NCBI RefSeq assembly: GCF_000420765.1
Contig: NZ_ATVO01000009.1
Coordinates: 90,769-154,768 of the forward strand
DNA from: Sandarakinorhabdus limnophila DSM 17366
GTDB taxonomy: Bacteria; Pseudomonadota; Alphaproteobacteria; Sphingomonadales; Sphingomonadaceae
Direction: 5' to 3'
DNA: 64,000 bases
Below, piece after piece: positions 56,695 through 64,000 of this stretch. The notes beneath the pieces were generated by a model that saw only the letters and a list, made by a program, of their open reading frames with translations, searched no databases and was not told where the DNA came from. The translations under genes and the position numbers were made by a program. The first letter of the stretch is position 1. Each line of letters opens with the position of its first letter.

Positions 56695-56785
56695 GTTAGC
56701 GGATTGCGGGCCTCGTCTGGGGGTTGGTTTTAGGCGGCGAGCTTGCGATGAATGTCGCGATCTTCCTTGGTCAGTGGATCCATCC
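56695..56785 (-). mobile_element. Insertion-sequence end remnant (copy A)
   Basis: On the minus strand the frame reads MDPLTKEDRDIHRKLAA then TAA, which looks like a transposase C-terminus, followed by CAGACGAGGCC and a GCTAA end. The 56-base block 56695-56750 matches 61475-61530 at about 40 of 56 positions. No complete transposase exists at either place. The family is not identified. Confidence 0.45.
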
Positions 56786-56825
56786 TTCTGGCTGCCAGTC
56801 AGCAGCATGAAAGATGTCCCGCAAG

Positions 56826-56926
56826 TCCTTACAGTCCTACAACATCCAGCGCGCCTAGGCCTATGGCACGTTCAAGTTCCTGTTCAACGCGCTGCATTAC
56901 GGCGGTGCAGACCGCTGAGGCGGCCA
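56826..56926 (+). pseudogene. Short broken coding remnant
   Basis: The frame from 56816 reads MSRKSLQSYNIQRA, an in-frame TAG, then AYGTFKFLFNALHYGGADR and TGA. The second part looks protein-like (hydrophobic-aromatic) but I cannot assign a family. It lies just upstream of the receptor gene, so it may be the debris of a transposase or of a receptor-cluster gene. It may equally be chance. Confidence 0.25.
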
Positions 56927-57046
56927 GCGCCAGTTTTCACAATAATTTCACTGAACTGACCCAGGGGCGGGATGCGCGGCCATTAGAAGGACTATTGGCA
57001 TGGTGGCCATCCACCAGCGCAGCAACTGACAGGCGGGGACCAGATC

Positions 57047-59620
57047 ATGACCATGCAATGCGCTCAGGCGCGGCTGCGGACCGGCGCGGCCATCATCGCG
57101 GCGCTGGCGGCCGTGGCTTATCCGGCGGCGACGATGGCCCAATCGGCCGGGCAAGCCGCCGCTGCGGCCACAACCGCAGAAGAAATCGTCGTCACCGGCT
57201 TTCGCGCCCAGAACCGGCTGGCCATTGATGCCAAGCGCCAATCAGAAATCATCGCTGACTTCCTGAAATCCGACGATATCGGCCAGCAGCCGGATTACAA
57301 CATCGCCGACAGTTTCCGCCGCCTGCCCGGCGTGCAGACGGTGTTCGACGAAGATGAAGGCCGCTACATCGCCGTGCGCGGGCTCAACCCCAGCTACACG
57401 ATCGGCAGCCTGGATGGCGGCACCATGGCGACCGCCGAACGCGGCAACCGCCAGCTCAATCTGGAAGCCATCCCGTCCACCGCCGTGTCCAGCCTGGAAG
57501 TGCTGAAATCGCGCACCCCCGATATCGAAGGCAATGCCATCGGCGGTTCGATCAACCTTGTCACCCGTTCGGCCTTCGACAAGCCGGGCCTGTATCTGTT
57601 CGGCAGTGCGCTGCTGGGCATTTCGGATTCGCAAGGCGTGCCCGGCAAGGGCTTTGGCCGCAGCAGCGATGACGGCCCGAATGTCCGCGCTGACGTGACG
57701 CTAAGCACGCGCTTCGGCGCCGACGACATGTTCGGCATCATGGTGTCGGGCAGCTTCAGCCGCAAGCGCCGCGATCAGGAACGCCTGTTGCCGCAGTCCG
57801 TGCCGGTCACCACCACCGCCACCCCGGCGCCGGCCGGAGCGGGCACCAATCTCCTTTGGTCCACCTATCCCAACTCGGTCGATCGCTATGGCGGCACGGT
57901 CAAGCTGGAAACGCGCCCGGCGCCAGGTGTCGAGGCCTTTGTCGCCTACACTTATTTCGCGCAGGATGATCAGGAACTGCGCCATTCGCTGCAACTGCTC
58001 AACACCGCGGCCGGCAGCTTCGTGCGCTTCAACGATTTCCCGATCCGCAAGCCGCTGCAAAATGGTCAGGCCGGACTGCGCTGGGATGGCGACAACGGAC
58101 ATCATCTGAAGCTGCGCGGGTCGTGGTCGGAAGCCACCTTCCTGGAACCGTCGAACGAGCTGGTGTTCAACCTGATCGCGCCAGCCGCGACCTTCGATCT
58201 GGCGCTCGATGGCGTCAATCCGGCCTTGAGCAACGTAACGCCGCGCGTCGCCGATCCTGGGCAGTATCGCTTCACCCAGTATCGGCCGTACGAGGATGAT
58301 TCGACCGACACGGTGAAGGAAGCCCAACTGGATTATGGCTGGAACAACCAGCGCGGCGACGAGGGCATCGGCTTTGGCAGCGGTGCCAAATTCCGCCGCA
58401 CGGCGCGCGACAATCAACGCACGCAAACCTTCTTCAACCCGGCCACCGGCGTCGATTTGCGCCTGACGCCGTTCGATCAGGGCGTGCAATATCAGCCGAT
58501 CCTCGCCAGTTTCAATCAGATATTCATCGATTTCCAGAAGTTCCAGGATTTCTTCATCGCCAATCCCACCAGCTTCACCCGCGACGCGGTGAACACCAAT
58601 CGCCAATCAATCGGCGGCGACTGGCGCTTCCAGGAAGATGTCGGCGCCGGCTATGCCTTGCTGCGCCACCACGGCCCGCGCTACAATCTCATCGTCGGTT
58701 TGCGCTATGAAAACACCAACGTCGAAACCCGCGGGATCCAGCGCCGCGCCGTGGCCGGTGTCGATCAATTCACCCCGGTGGCGCGCGCCAATCGTTATGA
58801 TGATTGGCTGCTGTCGGCCACCGGTTACTATGATCTGGCCACCGGCTTGCGGCTGCGCGGCGCCTTCTTCCAGGCGGTCGGCCGCCCCAATCCCAACCAG
58901 GTTGCTGGCCAGGAACTGATCAACGCCGATGAATCGATCAGCCGTTCCAACCCCGATCTGGCACCGCGCCGCGCCGACAGTGTCGAAGGCGCGCTGGAAT
59001 ATTATCTGCCGAATGATCTTGGCATCCTGTCGATCGGCGGCTTCAAGAAATGGGTGCAGGGCGAGATTTACACCTTCTCCGCCAACGAACTGGTCGACGG
59101 CGTCAACCGCGTCGTCAACCAGCCGCGCAACGCCGAAGGCGCCACCATCGCCGGCCTGGAAGCCAATGTCGTGCTGAACCGGCTGGCGTTCCTGCCGAGT
59201 CCGCTGGCGGATATCGGCATCTCCGGCAATATCACCGTGCTGGAAGGCCGCATCGCCATCACTAACGGCCCGGTGCGCCGCGAGCTCGATGAACTGCCCG
59301 GTCAGGCCCGCTTCCTTGCCAATGCCGCGGTGTTTTATGAACATGGTGCGGTGCGTGCCCGCCTCACCTATTCGCATGTCAGCCGCTTCCGCAGCACTGT
59401 CAACGCCGCCACCCCGGCGTCGGATCAGACCACCGCGCCCTATAATCAGCTGGATTTCCAGGCGCGCGTGAAGTTGGGCCGCCAGGTAGAAATCATCGCC
59501 GAAGCCCGCAACCTCACCAACGCCGCCAGACTGGTGCTGACCGGCCCCGATCAGAATATCGCCCGCGACATCAACCGCTTTGGCCGGCAATTCTGGCTGG
59601 GTGCCGCATTCACCATGTAA
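57047..59620 (+). CDS. TonB-dependent outer membrane receptor
   Basis: An 857-aa outer-membrane receptor for an unknown, probably glycan- or phosphate-linked, substrate. A signal peptide (GAAIIAALAAVAYPAATMAQ) is followed by a TonB-box-like EEIVVTGFR at residues 45-53, a plug domain (SDDIGQQPDYNIADSFRRLPGVQ, ISGSINLVTRSAF-like VGGSINLVTRS) and a 22-strand-type barrel ending with aromatic QFWLGAAFTM. This fits the TonB-receptor group with an extended plug (CarA-like or sucrose-type). The NAGPA-fusion gene follows 23 bases later, so they form one uptake and processing unit. Confidence 0.93.
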   Translation: MTMQCAQARLRTGAAIIAALAAVAYPAATMAQSAGQAAAAATTAEEIVVTGFRAQNRLAIDAKRQSEIIADFLKSDDIGQQPDYNIADSFRRLPGVQTVFDEDEGRYIAVRGLNPSYTIGSLDGGTMATAERGNRQLNLEAIPSTAVSSLEVLKSRTPDIEGNAIGGSINLVTRSAFDKPGLYLFGSALLGISDSQGVPGKGFGRSSDDGPNVRADVTLSTRFGADDMFGIMVSGSFSRKRRDQERLLPQSVPVTTTATPAPAGAGTNLLWSTYPNSVDRYGGTVKLETRPAPGVEAFVAYTYFAQDDQELRHSLQLLNTAAGSFVRFNDFPIRKPLQNGQAGLRWDGDNGHHLKLRGSWSEATFLEPSNELVFNLIAPAATFDLALDGVNPALSNVTPRVADPGQYRFTQYRPYEDDSTDTVKEAQLDYGWNNQRGDEGIGFGSGAKFRRTARDNQRTQTFFNPATGVDLRLTPFDQGVQYQPILASFNQIFIDFQKFQDFFIANPTSFTRDAVNTNRQSIGGDWRFQEDVGAGYALLRHHGPRYNLIVGLRYENTNVETRGIQRRAVAGVDQFTPVARANRYDDWLLSATGYYDLATGLRLRGAFFQAVGRPNPNQVAGQELINADESISRSNPDLAPRRADSVEGALEYYLPNDLGILSIGGFKKWVQGEIYTFSANELVDGVNRVVNQPRNAEGATIAGLEANVVLNRLAFLPSPLADIGISGNITVLEGRIAITNGPVRRELDELPGQARFLANAAVFYEHGAVRARLTYSHVSRFRSTVNAATPASDQTTAPYNQLDFQARVKLGRQVEIIAEARNLTNAARLVLTGPDQNIARDINRFGRQFWLGAAFTM

Positions 59621-59643
59621 TTGGGCCCGATGTAAGGATTTCC

Positions 59644-61479
59644 ATGCTCATAACCTTGGCTTTTGCCCTGCAAGTGGCAGCCGCGCAGCCCGAAACCACC
59701 CAGCCAACCGGCCCGGTGGGGGCAGAAGCCTGTGTGGCCAGCGCGGCACCCTGCCTGATCGCGCCGGGCACGCGCTATCGCATGATCCGGCAGGCTGGCG
59801 ACAAGCCGCTGGTGGTGCATGTCGCCGAAATCGATCTCGCCACACCGGGGCTTGCCGTGCGCACCACGCCGCCGGATCGCAGCGCGGGCCTTGAATATCG
59901 CGCGCAAACCACAAGCCAGTATGTGGCCCGCAGCGGCGCCGTGCTGGCAGTGAACGCCAGTTATTTCCTGCCGTTCGTCGGCGGCAGCCGCGGCGGCAAT
60001 GATTTCGTGCCGCCGGCCGGCGGTGCCGCAGCGGCATCGGGCGCGGTGCTGTCCGGCGGCGCGCTGACCTCACCGGCCGACGACATCGACGCCCGGGTTG
60101 ATGGCATGGCCTGTTTCGGCGCCGGCCGCGCACAAATCGTGCCGAGCCAAAGCTGCCCGCATAGCTTTGCCGAAGGCGTCGCCGCCGGCCCGCGCCTGAT
60201 CGCCGCCGGCAAGGTGCTGCCGCGCCCGCGCCTCGGCCCCGATGGCCCGTTCCGCGGCGCCACGCGGCCGGCCGAGCCGGCGCCCGCAGTTGCAGCCGCG
60301 GCCGGCGCCGCAGCCGGCGGCGGCCCGCGCACCGCGCTGGGCATCGATGCCACCGGCACCAAATTGTGGATAGTCGTTGCCGACGGCCGCCAGCCGGACT
60401 GGAGCATGGGCCTCGGCCACGAAGCGCTGATCGATCTGTTCCGCAAGCTCGGCGCCAGCGATGCCATCAGCCTAGATGGCGGCGGCTCGGCCACCATGGC
60501 GGCGCGCGGGCCCGCCGGGCCGCTGCTGCTCAGCCGGCCGATCCACACCGGCGTGCCGGGGCGCGAACGCCCCGTGGCCAATCATGTCGGCGTGTTCGTG
60601 GATGGCATCAGCGGTCGCCCGGACGGCGTGATGTCGGCGCTGGCCAAACGTCCGGTCACCCAGTTGAAGGCCAGCCTTGAACGCATCTACACCGCGCAGG
60701 AAGCCCGCCAGGGCGTCGCCGCCGATGCCAGCTATTTCTATGCCATCGTCAACACTGTGATCGGCAAATATGCCCGTGACACCGGCAAGCTGGTGGCGCG
60801 CTGGGCTGGGCCGCGTGGTGGCTTCATCCGCCATCTCAACAGCTGCACCATCGTCCGCGCCGATCTGGTCTGCGCCCATAGCAACCACCCCGAAGTGCCG
60901 CACGCCTCGTCGGTGGAAATCTGGGACAGTACAACGCTCGCCCACAAGGCCAGCATCAGCCTGGGCAACCGCGACGAAGGCTCGCTGACCATCGTTGAGC
61001 CGATGACCGATGGCTGGTTGCTGGGTTTTGCGAATTATTCCGATGAAACCGGCGTGCCATTCAAGGGCCATGATTTCTCGCAGCTGATCGCTGTCGATGC
61101 CGAATGGCGCCGGCGTGAGGCCTGGGTGATCCCGCCGCCGATCCGCGCCCGCATGGCGCCGCAGGCGGCCTCCGGCGGCGCCATCGGCCCGGATGGCCTG
61201 CTCTATCTGTTCGGCCACACGCTGCCGGAACTTTATGTGCTGGCGCGGCCCGCGTTGGGGGCGGAACTCGTGCACGTCGCGACCATCGCGCTGGATGCCG
61301 CCGGCCAGGCCTTTGCCTTTGATCCTAGTGACCTAAAACGCATCTTCGCCATCGATCGCCCCACCGGCACGGTGCGCATCTTCACCCTGCCCGACCTCGG
61401 CCCGCTGCCCGCCGACACGCGCCGTTTCTCGCGGCTGTCCGTCACCAGAATATTTGGCTCGGATCGCGACCTAGATTAG
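59644..61479 (+). CDS. Phosphodiester glycosidase (NAGPA) domain fused to beta-propeller-like domain
   Basis: A 611-aa exported protein. The signal peptide (LITLAFALQVAAAQ) leads to a phosphodiester glycosidase domain (residues about 40-320): AVNASYFLPFVGG, GPRLIAAGK, RTALGIDATG, ISLDGGGSATMAA (Asp and Gly-rich motif near 278) and HVGVFVDG, as in NAGPA/DUF2233 enzymes that release GlcNAc-1-phosphate diesters. An Ala/Gly-rich low-complexity insert (about 212-228) interrupts the domain. Residues 320-600 form a repeat-rich region with WDSTTLAHKAS and GPDGLLYLFGHTLPELYVL, propeller-like. Coupled to the TonB receptor. Confidence 0.8.
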   Translation: MLITLAFALQVAAAQPETTQPTGPVGAEACVASAAPCLIAPGTRYRMIRQAGDKPLVVHVAEIDLATPGLAVRTTPPDRSAGLEYRAQTTSQYVARSGAVLAVNASYFLPFVGGSRGGNDFVPPAGGAAAASGAVLSGGALTSPADDIDARVDGMACFGAGRAQIVPSQSCPHSFAEGVAAGPRLIAAGKVLPRPRLGPDGPFRGATRPAEPAPAVAAAAGAAAGGGPRTALGIDATGTKLWIVVADGRQPDWSMGLGHEALIDLFRKLGASDAISLDGGGSATMAARGPAGPLLLSRPIHTGVPGRERPVANHVGVFVDGISGRPDGVMSALAKRPVTQLKASLERIYTAQEARQGVAADASYFYAIVNTVIGKYARDTGKLVARWAGPRGGFIRHLNSCTIVRADLVCAHSNHPEVPHASSVEIWDSTTLAHKASISLGNRDEGSLTIVEPMTDGWLLGFANYSDETGVPFKGHDFSQLIAVDAEWRRREAWVIPPPIRARMAPQAASGGAIGPDGLLYLFGHTLPELYVLARPALGAELVHVATIALDAAGQAFAFDPSDLKRIFAIDRPTGTVRIFTLPDLGPLPADTRRFSRLSVTRIFGSDRDLD

Positions 61480-61570
61480 CAGAGGGTCGGCCTCGTCTGA
61501 CCGTTAATCTTAGGCCCCGAGCTCGCGGTGTTGCAAGCGCCGATGTTCGATGGTGATATGTACGATGCGG
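61475..61570 (-). mobile_element. Insertion-sequence end remnant (copy B)
   Basis: On the minus strand the frame reads VHITIEHRRLQHRELGA then TAA, followed by the same CAGACGAGGCC block and GCTAAT as copy A. It starts at the very last codons of the NAGPA-fusion gene, so it may have supplied that gene's stop. Sequence upstream of the remnant frame is interrupted by a stop, so no transposase remains. Confidence 0.45.
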
Positions 61571-61624
61571 GCACGTCAAACGATACCGTTGATCATTAGG
61601 GCAAGAGCCAAACTTTGATTTTTG

Positions 61625-62350
61625 TCAGTGCTTCGTTTGCTGAGTGAGGTGCTGATCCGTGTCCAGCTTGAGCGCAGCAGCCCATAACGGGGTCTTGGTG
61701 AATATCTCGCGCTGTTCAAATCCGCGCTCAGTTCGATGTTCGAAAAGCAAGCCCACCCAGCACAAGGGACGTAAGACATGGGCGTAAAAGGCGAAGGCAA
61801 TCTTGTAGCTGTGCCGCCGGAAGTCCGCCTCGTCGCCGCCATATAGCACGGAGCACAGCCGACCTTCGCTGGCTCCCATATCTGTTTCTACATTGATGAC
61901 GTTCAAGAACACGTCCCAGTTTCCGAACGGGTGGTCATCAGAACGAAAATATTGGCGATGGTCGTGATGAAATAGCAAATGCCGGGCAAGCAGTGCCCAT
62001 AGCTCACCGGGTTGTCCGCGCAACTCCCTGCCAAGATTGGTGATCTGCAATTTTCCCTTGTAATGCCGGGCGAGCTTGGTGGCGATCAATACGTCGTGCA
62101 GCACAAGCAAGGGCATGAAGTCCTGTTCGTTGAGGACCTTGTTCATTTCGAAAAGCTCAGCCGCCGTGTAGTGGGGCCACGCAAACTCCCGAGCCGCCCA
62201 TTCGACGAAATGCCGCTTGAGCGCCTTCAATGGGGTCAAACCAATCGGCCCATGTTCCTCGATATAGCCCAGCGTCAGCAATGCAGCCTTGAGCAGCGGC
62301 GAATGCACAAGTGCCGGCTCTTCGTCAGCGATGCGCTTGTATTCAACCAT
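61625..62350 (-). CDS. Uncharacterised protein, possible mobile-element passenger
   Basis: A 241-aa protein (ATG 62348-62350; a TTG twelve codons upstream at 62386 is possible). It is helical and acidic-aromatic, with SPLLKAALLTLGYIEEHGPIGLTPLKALKRHF, ELWALLARHLLFHHDHRQYFRSDDHPFGNWDVFL and NVINVETDMG. It resembles the C-terminal portion of pRiA4b ORF-3-type plasmid/IS passenger proteins, recalled from memory and not checked. No catalytic motif is evident. Codon composition is less GC-rich than neighbouring genes and it lies between IS remnants and an IS3 element, suggesting transfer. Confidence 0.55.
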   Translation of the reverse strand: MVEYKRIADEEPALVHSPLLKAALLTLGYIEEHGPIGLTPLKALKRHFVEWAAREFAWPHYTAAELFEMNKVLNEQDFMPLLVLHDVLIATKLARHYKGKLQITNLGRELRGQPGELWALLARHLLFHHDHRQYFRSDDHPFGNWDVFLNVINVETDMGASEGRLCSVLYGGDEADFRRHSYKIAFAFYAHVLRPLCWVGLLFEHRTERGFEQREIFTKTPLWAAALKLDTDQHLTQQTKH

Positions 62351-62386
62351 TCGGGCATTTGTGGCCGCAATAGTGCGATTTGCCAA

Positions 62387-62649
62387 ATTGGCTTGTGTCC
62401 CCAGTAGGAGGCGACGTCTCCTGCGCCATCGTCAAGGGCGACTGGGCGCTGAAATGGGACCGGTACTGGCAGGGCCATATCTGCAGATAACAAGCCCACA
62501 CAACGTGCTGAACTCGCGGAAAGGTCCTCCTGCCACCTGCGCCACTGGCTATCCATCTGGGCAAAGCCCAGCCGTGGCGCATAAATTTCCGGGTTCATCT
62601 GACCTGACCCCCTGATTTCATCCAGCGGGGATTAGAGCCTGACCGCAGT
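62387..62649. other. Intergenic 260-bp stretch before IS3 element
   Basis: No convincing gene. A minus-strand frame (62275-62598) overlaps the neighbouring gene and shows no family features. No promoter or repeat stands out. The right end joins the left inverted repeat of the IS3 element. Confidence 0.5.
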
Positions 62650-63468
62650 TTGACCCTGTCCCAGTTTTGTATCCGGCCAGAATGAGAGATCTGGCGCTTC
62701 ATCGGCCGGTGTCATGAACCCCAGTGACGTGTGAGGTCGGGTCTCATTGAAGTCCCATCGCCACGCCTCGAGTTTGGCCCGGGCGTCGTCCAGAGACAAG
62801 AACCAATGCGTGTTCAGGCATTCGTCCCGGAGCCGCCCGTTGAAGGATTCCACGAACGCGTTGTCCGTGGGCTTGCCAGGCCGACTGAAGTCCAAGGTCA
62901 CCCGATTTATATATGCCCAATGGTCTAGGGCGCGGGAGATGAACTCCGGCCCATTGTCCACCCTGATCTTTGCAGGCGCACTGCCCCGCTCGAACAGCAA
63001 CCGATCCATGACATCGACAACCTGTTCGCCCTTGATCCCCTGGTCAGCATGGATGGCAAGGCACTCCCGGGTGTAGGCATCAACCACCGTCAGGGCCCGG
63101 AACCGCTTGCCGTTGAACAGGGCGTCGGACACGAAGTCCATCGCCCAGATCTCGTTGGGCCGCTGCGCCAATGGGCGCTCGACCCTGCGCGCCGCCATCA
63201 CGTGGCGCCGTGGACGCTTTGTGCGCAGGTTCAGCCCTTCCTCACGGTAGAGGCGACGCACACGCTTGTGGTTCACCGGCCAACCCTCCCGCCGTAGCAG
63301 GACGTGGATACGGCGGTAGCCGTAACGAATGCGGACCTCGGCAATCTCCTTGATCCGTTGCCGTAATGGCGCCTGGTCGGGCCGCACCGATCGGTAGCGG
63401 TGCGTTCGCCGGTCAAATCGCAGGGCAGCGCAGCCGCGGCGCTCGCTGACGCCAAACTGGTTCTGCAC
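62632..63468 (-). CDS. IS3-family transposase OrfB (DDE catalytic part)
   Basis: A 278-aa frame (from a GTG) carrying the HTH_21/rve transposase domain. The catalytic DDE residues appear in EIWAMDFVSDALF, IRVDNGPEFISR and DNAFVESFNGRLRDECLNTH. Productive translation is expected as an OrfAB fusion by -1 slippage in OrfA. Its last codons (GQGQTAVRL, then TAA) lie outside the inverted repeat at 62651, so the stop codon comes from the target DNA. Confidence 0.9.
   Translation of the reverse strand: MQNQFGVSERRGCAALRFDRRTHRYRSVRPDQAPLRQRIKEIAEVRIRYGYRRIHVLLRREGWPVNHKRVRRLYREEGLNLRTKRPRRHVMAARRVERPLAQRPNEIWAMDFVSDALFNGKRFRALTVVDAYTRECLAIHADQGIKGEQVVDVMDRLLFERGSAPAKIRVDNGPEFISRALDHWAYINRVTLDFSRPGKPTDNAFVESFNGRLRDECLNTHWFLSLDDARAKLEAWRWDFNETRPHTSLGFMTPADEAPDLSFWPDTKLGQGQTAVRL
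62650..62662 (+). repeat. IS3 left terminal inverted repeat
   Basis: TTGACCCTGTCCC, identical in 13 bases to the reverse complement of 63839-63851. It is also within the coding frame of OrfB. Confidence 0.9.
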
Positions 63469-63500
63469 CCAATGGACGATCTCCCGACGCCGCCCAGGCG

Positions 63501-63767
63501 CTAAACTTTTTTTGCTAGCACCTCCTGGAGCATGGCTTTGTCGAGGCTGAGATCCGCCACAAGGCGCTTCAGCTTCTGGTTCTCCTCCTCAAGCTGGCGC
63601 ATCTTGCGCAGCTCGGACGGCCCAAGGCCGCCATACAGCTGCTTCCAGCGGTAATAGGTCGCCTCGGATATCCCCATCTTCCGGCACACCTCAGCCACCG
63701 GTGTGCCAACCTCCGCCTGGCGAAGGGCAAACGCGATCTGCTCGCCTGTGAACTTCGACTTCTTCAT
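63501..63767 (-). CDS. IS3-family transposase OrfA
   Basis: An 88-aa helix-turn-helix protein (KKSKFTGEQIAFALRQAE, VAEVCRKMGISEATYYRWKQ) with a leucine-zipper tail (LRKMRQLEEENQKLKRLVADLSLDKAML). It binds the element ends and multimerises with OrfAB. The ATG at 63765-63767 gives the usual start. The frame ends AKKV directly at the A7 run used for frameshifting. Confidence 0.9.
   Translation of the reverse strand: MKKSKFTGEQIAFALRQAEVGTPVAEVCRKMGISEATYYRWKQLYGGLGPSELRKMRQLEEENQKLKRLVADLSLDKAMLQEVLAKKV
63507..63513 (-). other. A7 programmed -1 frameshift site between OrfA and OrfB
   Basis: Seven A residues on the minus strand (GCAAAAAAAGTTTAG) just before the OrfA stop. The -1 frame continues without stop into OrfB (REIVHWVQNQFG), the classical IS3 arrangement. 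Confidence 0.8.
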
Positions 63768-63838
63768 CAGCAAAATCCTCCGCTCAAAGCAGCTTTGATT
63801 TTGCCAGATTCCTCTCATTCAAACCGGATACATTTTGT

Positions 63839-63851
63839 GGGACAGGGTCAA
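63839..63851 (-). repeat. IS3 right terminal inverted repeat
   Basis: GGGACAGGGTCAA, reverse complement TTGACCCTGTCCC, matching the left end exactly over 13 bases. Confidence 0.9.
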
Positions 63852-64000
63852 GTGGGCGAATACATCCATCTGACCAACGATGCCTCGAAGGGGCAGTCTG
63901 GTCGGATCATTCCGATCAACAAGCAGCTTCGGGCATCGCTGGTGGAGCTTCTTGAGCAGGGACGTGGCAGCCCAACCGCCTACGTGATCAGGACTGAACG
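63852..64000 (+). pseudogene. Tyrosine recombinase (integrase) fragment next to IS3, runs off window
   Basis: The open frame from the IS right end to the window edge reads VGEYIHLTNDASKGQSG, RIIPINKQLRASLVELLEQG and AYVIRTE. The pattern SKGQSGRIIPINKQLR resembles the beta-hairpin lysine region (KxxxSRxIPL) of tyrosine-type site-specific recombinases. Its 5' part should lie left of the IS, but the joined left flank has a TAG seven codons upstream, so the gene appears disrupted. The continuation beyond 64000 is unseen. Confidence 0.55.

Larger units (their letters stand above)
56442..57046. other. 605-bp gap between desaturase-like and TonB-receptor genes
   Basis: No intact gene is seen. It contains an AT-rich stretch at about 56620-56653 (TAATTGATTTATATATGATTTAATGAATT), low in GC for this genome and a likely promoter area, an insertion-sequence-like scar (56695-56750) and a short interrupted coding remnant (about 56818-56930). 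Divergent promoters of both flanking genes should lie here. Confidence 0.7.
62651..63850 (-). mobile_element. IS3-family insertion sequence
   Basis: A 1,200-bp element that begins TGACCCTGTCCC and ends with the reverse complement GGGACAGGGTCA. It has two overlapping frames, OrfA and OrfB, read on the minus strand and joined by an A7 run (frameshift site). Matching inverted ends extend imperfectly to about 62695 and 63803, with TATCCGG and AATGAGAG blocks. An AGT triplet lies close to each end (62647-62649, 63851-63853), but the ends are off by one base, so a target duplication is uncertain. The subgroup looks like IS407-type. Confidence 0.9.

Noticed and set aside
56676..56696. Possible sigma-54 promoter (TGGCAC...TGCA)
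   Set aside because: The spacing between GG and GC is 13 bases (or 8 to the nearer GC) instead of 10.
56752..57228. Plus-strand frame overlapping the receptor start
   Set aside because: Ser/Arg-rich, out of frame with the receptor, and covers the IS scar; not credible as a gene.
62275..62598. Minus-strand 107-codon frame upstream of the unassigned protein
   Set aside because: Overlaps the neighbouring gene and lacks family resemblance or a ribosome-binding site.

Overview
The window is GC-rich, gene-dense chromosomal DNA from an alphaproteobacterium, most likely a member of Sphingomonadales. The evidence is an Entner-Doudoroff gene set, a TonB-dependent receptor with a paired periplasmic enzyme, alphaproteobacterial families (MmcB, DUF1491, RegB/RegA, long HPF) and the conserved gene order dnaQ-coaE-aroE-maf-DUF299 / intergenic gap / hemE-hemJ. 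I cannot name a genus from the sequence alone.

Layout. 1-3.6 kb: start of a flavin monooxygenase, then overlapping zwf-glk-eda. 3.6-11.3 kb: a two-gene ABC exporter, a beta-helix/dihaem cytochrome pair, an LplT-like MFS carrier, a J-domain protein and a thioredoxin-fold secreted protein. 11.4-16.7 kb: rpe, heparinase-like protein, purH and a serine beta-lactamase-fold hydrolase. 16.7-23.7 kb, minus strand: hisG-hisD-PepSY protein, a valine catabolic cluster (mmsB, enoyl-CoA hydratase, mmsA) and a cation diffusion facilitator. 23.8-28.9 kb: tRNA-Gly with a strong terminator, a coupled CnoX-like/Lon-N-like/Trm112 trio, a Baeyer-Villiger monooxygenase and a UbiH-family hydroxylase. 29-39.4 kb: ftsK, TauE/SafE, lptB-rpoN, M48 protease, DsbA, alpha/beta hydrolase, YgjP-like protease, YcgN-like and SCO proteins. 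39.4-46.4 kb: ankyrin protein, RegB/RegA two-component pair, DUF885 peptidase, mmcB, SleB-like hydrolase, DUF1491, ptsN and hpf.

46.4-54.7 kb is the most informative part. A minus-strand operon (DUF299 kinase regulator, maf, aroE, coaE, dnaQ) and a plus-strand operon (hemE, hemJ, hrpB, NTF2-like) diverge from a 382-bp non-coding gap. The gap holds one perfect and two single-mismatch DnaA boxes, an AT-rich tract, a palindrome and a hairpin. This matches the alphaproteobacterial chromosomal replication origin position between hemE and the DUF299 gene, so the window probably spans oriC.

54.7-64 kb is more accessory: a beta-propeller protein, a sterol-desaturase-like enzyme, a TonB-dependent receptor followed by a phosphodiester-glycosidase/propeller fusion, both bounded by two related short sequences that look like insertion-sequence scars, an unassigned protein, a complete IS3-type element and a fragment of a tyrosine recombinase that the element abuts.

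Other points of interest are a RegB-type sensor kinase with no cysteine at all, an IS3 transposase frame that runs out through the element's end, and a small secreted protein inside the valine operon. Family names come from recognising motifs by eye; no database search was run.
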